Positions 20,513 through 29,429 of a DNA stretch of 64,000 nucleotides are shown here, one piece after another. The position numbers and the translations under genes are program-made. Under the pieces are notes generated by a model, which saw only the letters and a program-made list of their open reading frames with translations, was not told the origin of the DNA and made no database searches. The stretch's first letter is position 1. Each line of letters starts with the position of its first letter. The stretch lies in contig NZ_AP025628.1 of the NCBI RefSeq assembly GCF_025999835.1, positions 1,984,001 to 2,048,000 of the forward strand, written 5' to 3'. This DNA comes from Caldinitratiruptor microaerophilus (GTDB lineage: Bacteria; Bacillota; Sulfobacillia; Symbiobacteriales; ZC4RG38).

Positions 20513-21850
20513 TCACAGGGTGAACTGCGGTAGCGTGGTCTGCATCGGCACGGTGCGGACGTGGATCTGCTGGTCTTCCGACACCGAGGCGACGATCTGG
20601 ATCACGGTCTTCTCGGCCAGCTTGCAGAACACCGGCACCTCGTCCTCCCGGTCGCCGAAGCGAAGCCCGCGCTCCGACGTGGCAGGGTCGATCAGGTGCC
20701 ACGAGATGTGCTCCACCATGCCCGACACCGTGCAGGTCATGCCGGGCTGCGCGCCGGGGACCTCGACGAAGGTCGTGAAGGGGATCTCCTCGGCCTGGTG
20801 GTGGACGATGTCGTCCGACCCGACGAAGAAGATCTGCTTGTGCAGGTTTCCCTGCACGATGACCTTGTTCGAGATGACCTCGCAGGTGAGATCGGCGAGG
20901 CGGGCCTGGATCTCATGTACCTTCTGGGCGGCGATGGAGAGCTCGACCACGCTCTCCACGAGCACCTGCCGGGTTCCGGAGGCCACCACCCGCCGGCAGA
21001 CGGCGAGCGGGCCGGTTATGTCCTCGGCGACGTTCACGTCGATGGTCTCGGTCACCTTCACGAAGACCGAGAGGATCACCCGCTGGCGGACCTGGGTGGC
21101 GCTCGTCAGGAAGCGGTCGACACGGATGAGCTGCGGGCGGATCTGGACGTTGTGGCCGGGGCGGGCGCCGGGGATGACGACGGCGCCGGTGAAGGGCACC
21201 TTCTCTTCCTGGTGGAACTCCTCGTTGTTCGTGGCGATGTAGAAGATCTGCTTGTCGAGCGTACCCTGGAAGATGACCTGATCGTCGCTGACCTCGGCCG
21301 TGATGCTCTCCAGGCTCACCCGCACATCGCGGATCTTGATGGCCTCGCGCTCCAGGGTCACCACGTTCTCCACCGGGACCACCTGGGTGGCCTCGCCCAC
21401 CACGAGCTCGGCCTTGCACAGGGGGCCGGCGGGGTCGAGCACCACGTTCACCTGGCAGTCCTCCGTCACCTTCACGAAGAACTGCAGAATCGCACGCTGC
21501 GTCAGCTCCTGCATGTCCACCAGGCTGTGGCTGAGCTTCGCGATCCGCCCCTGCACCCGGGCACCCATGCCTGCCTGGGCGCCGGGGACGTCGACGAACA
21601 CCGCGAAGGGCACGTCTTCCGCCTGGTGGTGAACCCGATCGTCCTCGCCGACGAAGAAGATCTGCTTGTGGAGCGTCCCCTGGACCATGACCTGGCCGTC
21701 GAGGACGTCCGCGCTCAGGTCGATGAGCCTCGCCTGGATGTCGGCGATCTTCTTGGCCCGCTTGTTCAAGACGATGCGGGACTCGACGGAGGCCTCGCCG
21801 GTGTTCTCTCCGACGACGCACTCGAGCTTGAGAAGGCGGGTCTCTGGCAA
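20513..21850 (-). CDS. Triple SPOCS (DUF3794) domain protein, sporulation-associated
   Basis: A 445-residue protein starting at TTG 21850. It consists of three copies of the SPOCS/DUF3794 domain (about 30-150, 165-285 and 300-430), each with the hallmark VQGTLHKQIFFVG-type strand (VQGTLHKQIFFVGED, FQGTLDKQIFYIATN, VQGNLHKQIFFVGSD) and a following VPF-x10-PGA segment. SPOCS domains occur in SipL, which engages the spore coat ATPase SpoIVA; SipL itself ends in a LysM domain, which is absent here. A spore coat or morphogenetic role is therefore inferred. The three domains are internally similar enough to suggest duplication. No membrane segment or signal peptide is present. Confidence 0.85.
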   Translation of the reverse strand: MPETRLLKLECVVGENTGEASVESRIVLNKRAKKIADIQARLIDLSADVLDGQVMVQGTLHKQIFFVGEDDRVHHQAEDVPFAVFVDVPGAQAGMGARVQGRIAKLSHSLVDMQELTQRAILQFFVKVTEDCQVNVVLDPAGPLCKAELVVGEATQVVPVENVVTLEREAIKIRDVRVSLESITAEVSDDQVIFQGTLDKQIFYIATNNEEFHQEEKVPFTGAVVIPGARPGHNVQIRPQLIRVDRFLTSATQVRQRVILSVFVKVTETIDVNVAEDITGPLAVCRRVVASGTRQVLVESVVELSIAAQKVHEIQARLADLTCEVISNKVIVQGNLHKQIFFVGSDDIVHHQAEEIPFTTFVEVPGAQPGMTCTVSGMVEHISWHLIDPATSERGLRFGDREDEVPVFCKLAEKTVIQIVASVSEDQQIHVRTVPMQTTLPQFTL

Positions 21851-21987
21851 GTGCCTCGTTCCCCCTTCCTCGCTGGGAATCGGCCGGGGGCCGCGCCGTC
21901 CCGCCCGCCGGGCCCGGGACGCGGGCTTAGCCCGCCTTTTCTACAGCATGATATGAGGGGGCAGGAGGCCCGGTGATCGCGCGCAGG

Positions 21988-22016
21988 CCCCGGGCAGGCG
22001 GGGTGCCTGCCCGGGG
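21988..22016 (-). terminator. Terminator-like hairpin after the RRM gene
   Basis: CCCCGGGCAGGC (21988-21999) and GCCTGCCCGGGG (22005-22016) form a 12-pair stem with a 5-base loop downstream of the stop at 22071. No U-tract follows. Confidence 0.5.
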
Positions 22017-22070
22017 TCGGGTCCGCGGCTGCCGGAGCGTCCGGATGCCGGCCGCGGGGTATCGGCGCCC

Positions 22071-22322
22071 TCAGCGGCGCTGGTTCTGGGCGACGTTCAC
22101 GGTGATCTCCCGGCCGCCCAGCAACTGGCCGTTCATGGCGGAGACGATCCGGTCGGCGTCCTCGTCTGCGACCTCCACGAAGCCGAAGCCGCGGGAGCGC
22201 CCGCTCTCCCGGTCGGTGATGATCCGGGCGGAATGAACGGTCCCGTGCGCGGCGAAGGCGCGGCGAAGCTCCTCCTCCGTGGTGGCCCACGGAAGGTTGC
22301 CGACGTACAGGGTCGTGGTCAC
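22071..22322 (-). CDS. RNA-recognition-motif (RRM) RNA-binding protein
   Basis: An 83-residue single-RRM protein. GTG 22322 is chosen because GAGGTGAAC precedes it and it gives the usual short N-terminus. RNP2 is LYVGNL (residues 5-10) and RNP1 is RGFGFVEV (about 45-52), the aromatic residues expected to stack on RNA being present. The C-terminal tail is short and Gln/Arg-rich. Such small proteins are known from cyanobacteria and several GC-rich bacteria, where some respond to cold; the targets here are unknown. It is divergent from the hydroxyacyl-CoA dehydrogenase gene. Confidence 0.93.
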   Translation of the reverse strand: MTTTLYVGNLPWATTEEELRRAFAAHGTVHSARIITDRESGRSRGFGFVEVADEDADRIVSAMNGQLLGGREITVNVAQNQRR

Positions 22323-22474
22323 TCGGTTCACCTCGCTTTGCCTGGCCGTAGTGTGCGGCCCTCCGCCCGGAAACATGCGAGGGAGGCAGCCGTCCCGCAG
22401 CAGGGGGCTCGGATGCACGGGACAAATTAACTAGGCCGTGGGAAATGCTCGGAAGCGGAGGAGGAGACCTGGCC

Positions 22475-23356
22475 TTGCACGGCATCAAGACGATCGGCGT
22501 GGTGGGGGCCGGGACGATGGGCCGCGGCGTGGCGGAACTGGCCGCGACGAAGGGGTTCGAGGTCATCGTCATGGACAACTCGCCGGCGGCGCTTCAGCAG
22601 GCTCCCCGGCTGATCGACGTCGCGCTGAGCCACCAGCTGGAGAAGTGGGCCATCACGGAGGCGGAGATGCGGGTGATCCGCGGCCGCATCCGGTTCACCG
22701 AGCACGTGGCCGACCTCGTGGGGGCCGACCTGGTCGTCGAGTGCATCGTCGAGGACCTCGGCGCAAAGCGAGAGCTCTTTCGCACGCTCGACCAGGTCTG
22801 CCGCAAGGAGGTGATCCTGGCCACCAACACCTCCACCCTCTCCGTGACGGAGATGGCGGCTGCCACCTACCGGGCCGACCGCTGCATCGGCCTGCACTTC
22901 CTGCAGCCGGTGACCCGCACCCGGGTGGTCGAGGTGGTGCGAGGGCTCCGAACCAGCAACGACACGGTGGCGACCTGCATGGCCCTCCTGGAGGACCTGG
23001 ACAAGGTCGGCGTCGAGGTGTACGAGTCGCCGGGGTACATCACCACCCGGCTCATCGTCCCGCTGATCAACGACGCGGCCAACCTGGTCATGGAGGGCGT
23101 GGCCACCGCCGAGGCGGTCGACACCGCCATGCGGCTCGGCTTCCACATGGAGCGGGGACCGCTGGAGATGGGTGACCGCACGGGGCTCGACACGCTGCTG
23201 GTGATGCTCGAGCGGCTCTGGCAAGAGTACGGCGACCCCCGCTACCGGCCCTCCCCCTACCTCCGCAAGCTCGTCCGGGCCGGCCAGACCGGGGTCGAGG
23301 CCGGGCAAGGCTTCTTCCGGTACGACGCGAACGGGAACCGGATCCCGGAAAAGTAG
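22475..23356 (+). CDS. 3-hydroxyacyl-CoA (3-hydroxybutyryl-CoA) dehydrogenase
   Basis: Start TTG 22475 is selected because GGAGGAGGAG lies about eight bases upstream. The 293-residue protein has an N-terminal Rossmann fold with GVVGAGTMGRGVAE for NAD binding, the catalytic GLHFLQP segment in place of the usual GxHFFNP (His retained), the SPGYITTRL segment, and the C-terminal dimerisation domain ending in a GxGFFRYD motif. The reaction is reversible oxidation of 3-hydroxyacyl-CoA to 3-oxoacyl-CoA. It lies 21 bases upstream of acetate kinase, so a link to acyl-CoA fermentation or fatty acid breakdown is plausible. Confidence 0.9.
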   Translation: MHGIKTIGVVGAGTMGRGVAELAATKGFEVIVMDNSPAALQQAPRLIDVALSHQLEKWAITEAEMRVIRGRIRFTEHVADLVGADLVVECIVEDLGAKRELFRTLDQVCRKEVILATNTSTLSVTEMAAATYRADRCIGLHFLQPVTRTRVVEVVRGLRTSNDTVATCMALLEDLDKVGVEVYESPGYITTRLIVPLINDAANLVMEGVATAEAVDTAMRLGFHMERGPLEMGDRTGLDTLLVMLERLWQEYGDPRYRPSPYLRKLVRAGQTGVEAGQGFFRYDANGNRIPEK

Positions 23357-23377
23357 GCCCACGGGGAGGGCGAACGC

Positions 23378-24628
23378 TTGAAGGTCCTGGTCATCAACAG
23401 CGGCAGTTCGACGATCAAGTACCAGCTGATCGAGATGGACACGGAACAGGCGGTGGCGGCTGGCAGGGTCGAGCGCATCGGCTACGACGACGCCCAGCAC
23501 CAGCACCTCGTCGCGCCGGGCGTCCTGCCCCACAAGCCGGACGGGTACGAGTTCCGCGAGGTCGCCCCCGTGCTCGACCACACGGCGGCCATCCGCCGGG
23601 TGCTGGCGGCGCTCACCCACCGGGAGATCGGCGTGGTGCGCGACGCCACCGAGATCGCGGCGGTGGGCCACCGGGTCGTGCACGGCGGCGAGAAGCTCAC
23701 GCGGTCGGTCCGGGTCACCGAGGAGGTCAAGCGCGAGATCCGGGCCACCTTCGACCTGGCTCCCCTCCACAACCCGGCCAACCTGCTGGGCATCGAGGCG
23801 ACCGAGTCCCTCCTGCCCGGGGTGCCGCAGGTCGCCGTGTTCGACACCGCGTTCCACGCGACGATGCCACGCGTCGCCTACCTCTACGCGCTCCCGTACG
23901 TCATCTACAAGCGCCACCGGGTGCGCCGCTACGGCTTCCACGGAACCTCGCACCGCTACGTCTCCCGGCGCCTGGGCGAACTGCTGGGCCGCCCGTCGCT
24001 CGAGGGCTTGAACGTGGTCACCTGCCACCTGGGCAACGGGGCCTCGGTGTGCGCGGTGAAGGACGGCCGGTCCGTCGACACCTCCATGGGCTTCACTCCG
24101 CTCGAGGGGCTCATCATGGGCACCCGCAGCGGCGACGTCGACCCCGGCGCCCTCCCTTACATCATGGCACGGGAGGAGCTCACCCCCGCCGAGCTCAACT
24201 CGATGCTCAACAAGCACAGCGGCCTCCTCGGCATCTCCGGCATCAGCGGTGACTTCCGGGAGATCGAGGAGGAGATGGAGCGAGGCGACAGCCGGGCCCG
24301 GGAAGCCTTCGAGATGTTCGAGTACCGGCTCCGCAAGTACATCGGCGGCTATGCCGCCGCCATGGGCGGGCTCGACGCCATCGTCTTCACGGGGGGCATC
24401 GGGGAGAACTCCTGGCGGCTGCGAGGGGCGATCGTCCGGAACCTGGCCTTCCTGGGCCTCGAACTGGACGAGGACGCCAACGTGGCGGGTCGGGGCGAGC
24501 GCCGCATCACCACCGAAGGCTCGCGCGCCAGCGCCTGGGTGATCCCGACCAACGAGGAGCTGGTGATCGCCCGGGACACCCTGGCGACGGTGCAGGAAGC
24601 GGAACCGGCCGCTATCCCCGGGCGGTGA
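23378..24628 (+). CDS. ackA: Acetate kinase
   Basis: Start TTG 23378 follows GGGGAGGG. The 416-residue length fits the family (about 400). Recognisable motifs are NSGSSTIKYQL at the N-terminus, GHRVVHGGE, YGFHGTSHRYVS, CHLGNGASVCAVKDG, DTSMGFTPLEGLIMGTRSGD and FTGGIGENS, covering the ASKHA nucleotide and acetate sites. The enzyme interconverts acetyl phosphate and ADP with acetate and ATP. No phosphotransacetylase gene is next to it. The last 17 bases overlap the 3' end of the convergent transporter gene. Confidence 0.96.
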   Translation: MKVLVINSGSSTIKYQLIEMDTEQAVAAGRVERIGYDDAQHQHLVAPGVLPHKPDGYEFREVAPVLDHTAAIRRVLAALTHREIGVVRDATEIAAVGHRVVHGGEKLTRSVRVTEEVKREIRATFDLAPLHNPANLLGIEATESLLPGVPQVAVFDTAFHATMPRVAYLYALPYVIYKRHRVRRYGFHGTSHRYVSRRLGELLGRPSLEGLNVVTCHLGNGASVCAVKDGRSVDTSMGFTPLEGLIMGTRSGDVDPGALPYIMAREELTPAELNSMLNKHSGLLGISGISGDFREIEEEMERGDSRAREAFEMFEYRLRKYIGGYAAAMGGLDAIVFTGGIGENSWRLRGAIVRNLAFLGLELDEDANVAGRGERRITTEGSRASAWVIPTNEELVIARDTLATVQEAEPAAIPGR

Positions 24629-25496
24629 CGATGCACCCGATCACGACCCCCAGGCCGCCCAGGAGCTGAAGCCACGTGAGACGCTCGCCGAGGATGAGCG
24701 ACCCCAGGAGCAGCGTCCAGACGGGGATCAGGTTCTGGAAGGTGCTCGCCGTGGTGACCTCCACCCCCTCGAGCCCCCGGTACCAAGCCCAGAAGCCGGC
24801 GGCACCGCCCAGGATGGCCATGTAGAGGACCGAGGCCCAGCCCGCGGCGCTCATGCCGAGCCCGTCGCGCCAGACGTGGACCCCGGGCAGGAGGGAGACG
24901 GCGAGGAAGCCGGCAAAACCGGTGACCGCCGCCATGGCGGTCGCCACGAGAGGGCTGTGCCGCCTCATGACCTCCTTGCCGAGGAGCGTGTACACCGCCC
25001 AGCAGCAGGTGGCGCCGAGGGCCAGGAGGTCGCCCACCAGGCGCTGGGCCGGCGGGGTGCCGGGCAGAGGCCTGCCCGCCAGCACGACGGCGGCCAGGCC
25101 GGCCACCGACAGCAGGATGCCGCCCACCCGCACCGGACCCAGCCGTTCTCCCCGGAACTGCCAGCCCAGGATCCCGCCGACCACCGGCGAGGCGGCGAGC
25201 ATGAGGGCGCTCTCGGACGCGCTGGTGAAGTGCAGGCCGGAGAAGAGGAAGAGGTTGAAGCCGAACACCCCGGTGAGGCCCAGCAGGGCGAAGTCGCGCC
25301 AGTCGGCGGCGCGGTAGCGGAGGGAGCCCCCGCTGAGGCGCACCAGGAGCACGAGCACCGCGCCCGCCACCAGGAAGCGCCAGGTCGCCAGGGTGAGCGG
25401 GCTGACCTCGCGCAGCCCGAACTTCGCCACGACCTGCGTGCCGCCCCAGAAGAGCGTCGCCAGCGCCAGGAACAGGTAAGACGGCAGCCGGTTCAT
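24612..25496 (-). CDS. EamA/DMT-superfamily transporter
   Basis: The ATG at 25496 has GGAGG eight bases upstream and gives a 294-residue protein, the normal size. It has ten hydrophobic segments arranged as two EamA repeats (about 8-140 and 155-290), with typical signatures such as ALATLFWGGTQVVAKF at the start and a hydrophobic C-terminus ending GVVIGCIVTARG. DMT proteins export amino acids, metabolites or drugs; the substrate cannot be predicted. Its stop overlaps the convergent ackA end by 17 bases. Confidence 0.92.
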   Translation of the reverse strand: MNRLPSYLFLALATLFWGGTQVVAKFGLREVSPLTLATWRFLVAGAVLVLLVRLSGGSLRYRAADWRDFALLGLTGVFGFNLFLFSGLHFTSASESALMLAASPVVGGILGWQFRGERLGPVRVGGILLSVAGLAAVVLAGRPLPGTPPAQRLVGDLLALGATCCWAVYTLLGKEVMRRHSPLVATAMAAVTGFAGFLAVSLLPGVHVWRDGLGMSAAGWASVLYMAILGGAAGFWAWYRGLEGVEVTTASTFQNLIPVWTLLLGSLILGERLTWLQLLGGLGVVIGCIVTARG

Positions 25497-25592
25497 TCCG
25501 GCATCCTCCGTTCCGCAGGGCCCTTCGTTTCTCTGCAAGTCTTTCGCCTTCCGTGAGTTTGGTCCTGCGGCGGACAGTTGAGGAAACGCACA

Positions 25593-25628
25593 GGACCCGG
25601 CGGGCTCCACCGGAGACCCGCCGGGTCC
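25593..25628 (-). terminator. Terminator-like hairpin after dacF
   Basis: GGACCCGGCGGG (25593-25604) and CCCGCCGGGTCC (25617-25628) form a perfect 12-pair stem with a 12-base loop downstream of the stop at 25644. It lacks a clear U-tract. Confidence 0.6.
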
Positions 25629-25643
25629 GGTTCGGGTACGCTC

Positions 25644-26897
25644 TCACTTCGTGAAACGGGCGAGCAGACTGCGCAGTGCCAGGCGGAGCGAGTCCCAGAT
25701 CCGCTTGAAGAGGCCTCCCGGGGGCACCTCGTCCTTGGCCACGAGCGGCACCTGCCGGATCGCCTTCTCGCCCAGGAAAAGCGCCGCGCTCCCGAGTTCC
25801 TGGTCCTTGGCCACGGGCGCCACGACATCGGCCGGGGCCTTCACGGCCGCCACCAGCCGGCCCTCCTCGCCCTTGGGTACCGCCACCCAGACGTCGGCCG
25901 GCACCACCAGGTCGACCTGGTCCGCCTTCCCCTTCCACACGCGGACCGAGGCGACGGCTTCACCGGCCCGGTACTTGCGGATGGAGGTCCAGTTGTTGAA
26001 CCCGTATTGGAGCAGCGCCTTGCCCTGCTGGGCGCGGGCCGCCTCGCTGGCGGTACCCAGCAGGACCCCGATGAGCCGCGTGTCCCCGACCTTCGCCGTC
26101 ACCACGTAGTTGTAGCCGGCGGCCTCCACGTACCCGGTCTTGAGGCCGTCGACCGGCAGATCCTTGTCCCACAGGAGCCAGTTCCGGTTGTCCTGGGGGA
26201 TGGTCGGCCGGCCGGCCAGCCGCCCGGGCAGGTTCTCCGGCTTCGGGTACTCGATGCGCTTCACCGAGTGCAGATCCCGCAGGACGTTGGGAAACTCGCG
26301 GATGTACCGGGCGGCCAGCGTCCCGATCTCCCGGGCAGTGGACACGTTCCCTTCCGACAGCCCGTGGGGGTCGACGAACCGGGTGCGGGTCAGGCCGAGG
26401 TCCTTCGCCTTGGCGTTCATGCGCTCCACGAAGGCGTCGACACTACCCGCCATGTGCTCGGCCAGCGCGATGGCCGCGTCGTTGCCCGAGGCCACGGCGA
26501 TGCCCAGGAGGATCTCCCGGACGGTCACGTCCTGTCCCGGCTCCAGGAACATGAGCGAGGAACCCCGGAGGGCGGGGTTCTGCGACCACGCCCGCTCGCT
26601 GATGGCCACCTTCTCGTCCGGGCTCAGCTTGCCGTCGCGGATGGCCTCCTGGGCGAGGTAGAGGGTCATGATCTTGGTGAGGCTGGCAAGGGGCAGCGGC
26701 TCGTCGGCGTTTTTCTCGTAGAGGACCTCACCGGACTCGAAGTCGAGCAGGAAGGCCGACCGGGCCTCGGCGTCGTATGCGGGCTGGGCGTGAGAGCGAT
26801 GTCCGGTGAGGAGGGTCAGGGCGGCGGTCAGAAAAGCGAGGAAGAACGGCAGGACCCGGGCAGCCCGCCTGTCCGGGCGGGATACGGTGTGTGGCAA
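25644..26897 (-). CDS. dacF: D-alanyl-D-alanine carboxypeptidase (PBP5/DacF type)
   Basis: TTG 26897 follows GGGAGG at a seven-base gap. A signal peptide (about 1-38, ending SHAQP) directs export. The penicillin-binding catalytic set is complete: SxxK as SLTK (about 72), SxN as SGN (about 137) and KTG (about 243). The peptidase S11 domain is followed by a PBP5-type beta domain and a C-terminal amphipathic helix (FKRIWDSLRLALRSLLARF) for membrane anchoring. The enzyme trims the terminal D-Ala of peptidoglycan stem peptides. Sporulating Firmicutes have several paralogues (dacA, dacB, dacF); the exact paralogue here is uncertain. Confidence 0.9.
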   Translation of the reverse strand: MPHTVSRPDRRAARVLPFFLAFLTAALTLLTGHRSHAQPAYDAEARSAFLLDFESGEVLYEKNADEPLPLASLTKIMTLYLAQEAIRDGKLSPDEKVAISERAWSQNPALRGSSLMFLEPGQDVTVREILLGIAVASGNDAAIALAEHMAGSVDAFVERMNAKAKDLGLTRTRFVDPHGLSEGNVSTAREIGTLAARYIREFPNVLRDLHSVKRIEYPKPENLPGRLAGRPTIPQDNRNWLLWDKDLPVDGLKTGYVEAAGYNYVVTAKVGDTRLIGVLLGTASEAARAQQGKALLQYGFNNWTSIRKYRAGEAVASVRVWKGKADQVDLVVPADVWVAVPKGEEGRLVAAVKAPADVVAPVAKDQELGSAALFLGEKAIRQVPLVAKDEVPPGGLFKRIWDSLRLALRSLLARFTK

Positions 26898-26937
26898 CAG
26901 AGAACCTCCCTGGGGATCCGCCCGGCCGCGGGGCCGG

Positions 26938-27609
26938 TCACGCCCCGCGCAGCCGCCGGATCACGTCCTGTACGAAGGGGCCGGCGTCCCCGTCCGAGAG
27001 GGACCGCATGACCCCCGGGGCGGTGGTCTTGATGGCGACGCGGATGAGTTCCGGTTCCAGGCCCAGCTCCTCCAGCCGGCGGCGCAGGCTCAGTTCCGCC
27101 TTGACCATCTCCTCGGCCACGGCGGTGTTGGCCAGCCGGACCTTCTCCTCGCTGTCCCGGATGACCGGGCCGAGCCCTCCGAGGATGCTCGCCAGAAGCT
27201 CCTCCTCCTCCGGGTTCACCCGGTCGAGAACGACGATGCCGGGCGAGCCGTGCGCCATCTCCCGGGCGTGGCCGATCACCTTGGCAGCCACGATCCGCAG
27301 GTCCGGGAAGCTCTCGGCGAGCTCCTCCGTGGGTACGTCCGTGGCCATGTTCACGACGATGGCGTCGCGATCCAGGTGCGGAGCCAGGTCCGACAACACG
27401 TTCGGGATCTCCGGCCCCGGAATGGCCAGCAGCACCACGTGGCAGCCCCGTACTGCGCTGAGCTGGTCGGAGGCGACGCCCCCCACCTCGTCCGCGAGCT
27501 GCACGGCCCGAGCCCTGCGCCGGGCGATGATGACCTTCCGGAAGCTTCCCGGAAGCCGGGCGGCCAAGAGGCTCCCCATCCGTCCGGCCCCGACGATGGC
27601 GACCTTCAT
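26938..27609 (-). CDS. NADP oxidoreductase, F420-dependent / P5C-reductase-like
   Basis: The ATG at 27609 has AAAGGAG seven bases upstream. The 223-residue protein opens with MKVAIVGAGRMGSLLAARL, a Rossmann dinucleotide-binding loop of the family that includes F420-dependent NADP reductase and pyrroline-5-carboxylate reductase. The C-terminal half is helical and lacks the conserved PCR signature, so it is not a confident ProC. It may be an uncharacterised NAD(P)-dependent dehydrogenase. It lies between bshC and dacF on the same strand but with separate spacing from each. Confidence 0.75.
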   Translation of the reverse strand: MKVAIVGAGRMGSLLAARLPGSFRKVIIARRRARAVQLADEVGGVASDQLSAVRGCHVVLLAIPGPEIPNVLSDLAPHLDRDAIVVNMATDVPTEELAESFPDLRIVAAKVIGHAREMAHGSPGIVVLDRVNPEEEELLASILGGLGPVIRDSEEKVRLANTAVAEEMVKAELSLRRRLEELGLEPELIRVAIKTTAPGVMRSLSDGDAGPFVQDVIRRLRGA

Positions 27610-27783
27610 CCTACCGCTCCTTTCCCCCGCGACCAGGCAAGCCCGGAGCACCCCCGCTGAGGCACAGGATGCCCGACCCCTGCCTGCCACAAACATACGC
27701 CGTTTGGGGGGCACATGCCAGCGGCCGATGAAGGCTACCCCTCAAATTGTAGCAGTAAACCCCGTCGCGTGCCACAATCCCTT

Positions 27784-29415
27784 TTACAGGTAAACGGCAA
27801 GGTGCTGCCACGGTTCCGGCAGGGGAAGGGTCTCGACCAGCCGGGTGACGAGATCCGGGCCGTACTTGACCAGGAAGTACACGACGTTCGCGTGCCGCTC
27901 CTGGAGCCGGCCGTGGGGCGCGAGGTGGGCGGACAGGCGGTCCAGCTGCCGCAGGTCGACCTCGCAGCGCTTGCGCAGCGCCTGCGCCGCCTTCTCCTGC
28001 AGGCGGTCGAGCTGGAACGCGATCTGCCGGCGGTTCTCGGCCGCCACCTGACGCAGTGACGGATCGAGCTGAACGAGGGTCTCCACCAGCGCGTCGTACT
28101 GGCGGTAGAACCCCTCGCGAAGCTCGCCGAACCGCACGCCGAGACCGATGCGGTCTTCCCGGTCCAGGACCTCCCGCCGCTTGGCCTCCAGTCCCCCGAA
28201 CACGTCCCGGGGGCCGATCCCCTGCTTCTCCAGGTAGCGGGCCAGGGCCGGCTCCACCAGCGTGACCGACGTCCGGGGGTACACGGGCGGCAGTTCCCGG
28301 CCGAAGACACGGAAGACCTCACGCAGGACACCCATGTACTGGATCTCGCCGGGGCCGCCGACGTACGCGAGGTCGGGCAGGAGGAAGCCCTGGGCGACCG
28401 GGCGCGTGACCACGTTCGTGCTGAAGGCGGCCGGATCGGCCAGGGCGCGGGCGCGGAGTTCGGCCACCGTGCCGCCCACCTCCGGGCGGTCCCGGCCCCG
28501 GATCCGCTCCCCCTCCCCGACGAGGGGCACCCGCTCGCCGTCCGCGTACGCGAACAGGTTCACGGCCCCGGGTTGCCGCTCCACCGTCGGCTCGAAGCCC
28601 AGGCGCTGCCACGCGGCGAGCCCGGCCGCCAGCGCGGCGTCGACCTCCGGGTAGCGCTCGAGCGCCAGCGCGAAGAAGGGCGCCTCCAGGCGGCGCACCG
28701 AGGGCCAGAGGGGGTTGCAGAAGACAAGGGGGGTGTCCCGGAAGAGCCAGGCCATCAGCCGGGCGAACCAGTCGCCGAGGTCCGCCGCTTCCCCGGCCGC
28801 CTGCCGGAGACGGGCCAGGACGCCGGCTCGGAACTCCGTCGCAGGCAGCGCCTCTTCCAGCCGGTCCAGGAGGTCCCGGACGGCTGGCCCCGCCGGGAGA
28901 TGCCCCACGGAGACCCGCCGGGGAGGCTGGCCGTCGAGCACGAGGCGGGTCCAGCCGTCGCCGGCGGGGAACTCCACCGGGGCGATCTCCTGGAAGTCGT
29001 GGTCCTCGCTTCCCACCCAGAACACCGGGACCACGGGCACCCCGAGGTCGTCTTCCTGACGCCGCGCCAGGTGGATGGCGGTCACGGCCTTGTAGATGGT
29101 GTAGAGCGGGCCCGTACACGCGCCCGGCTGCTGGCCGGTCACCACCGCCACGGCTCCGGGCTCGGCCAGCCGCCGCGCGGCGGCCAGCGCCGCCTGCCCC
29201 GCACCGATGCGGGCGTTCTCCGCCACGAGAGCGCGGGCCAGGGCGGCCCGGTCGGCCGCATAGGTCGCGTGCAGGTAACGAAGGCGCTCCCGGAAGCTCT
29301 CCGGGCGGAACGGATGATAAGGAAAGCGCTCCAGCACCGGCCCCTGCCCCGCCACGTACTGGCGGACGGCAGGGGCCGGGCCGAGCGCGACGCCGGGCAC
29401 CGGTTCGACTCGCAT
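27784..29415 (-). CDS. bshC: Bacillithiol biosynthesis cysteine-adding enzyme BshC
   Basis: BshC adds cysteine to glucosamine-malate in the last step of bacillithiol synthesis. The ATG at 29415 has GAGGA eight bases upstream; the 543-residue length is typical. Family features include the N-terminal region, VVTGQQPGACTGPLYTIYKA with the nucleotide-binding-like GQQ loop, FWVGSEDHDFQEI and GGPGEIQYMG, and a C-terminal long coiled coil (about 430-500). The gene is 14 bases downstream of selD in the same orientation. A second bacillithiol-linked gene (YpdA/Bdr type) is at about 50 kb. Confidence 0.95.
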   Translation of the reverse strand: MRVEPVPGVALGPAPAVRQYVAGQGPVLERFPYHPFRPESFRERLRYLHATYAADRAALARALVAENARIGAGQAALAAARRLAEPGAVAVVTGQQPGACTGPLYTIYKAVTAIHLARRQEDDLGVPVVPVFWVGSEDHDFQEIAPVEFPAGDGWTRLVLDGQPPRRVSVGHLPAGPAVRDLLDRLEEALPATEFRAGVLARLRQAAGEAADLGDWFARLMAWLFRDTPLVFCNPLWPSVRRLEAPFFALALERYPEVDAALAAGLAAWQRLGFEPTVERQPGAVNLFAYADGERVPLVGEGERIRGRDRPEVGGTVAELRARALADPAAFSTNVVTRPVAQGFLLPDLAYVGGPGEIQYMGVLREVFRVFGRELPPVYPRTSVTLVEPALARYLEKQGIGPRDVFGGLEAKRREVLDREDRIGLGVRFGELREGFYRQYDALVETLVQLDPSLRQVAAENRRQIAFQLDRLQEKAAQALRKRCEVDLRQLDRLSAHLAPHGRLQERHANVVYFLVKYGPDLVTRLVETLPLPEPWQHLAVYL

Positions 29416-29429
29416 GTACGTGCTCCTCG

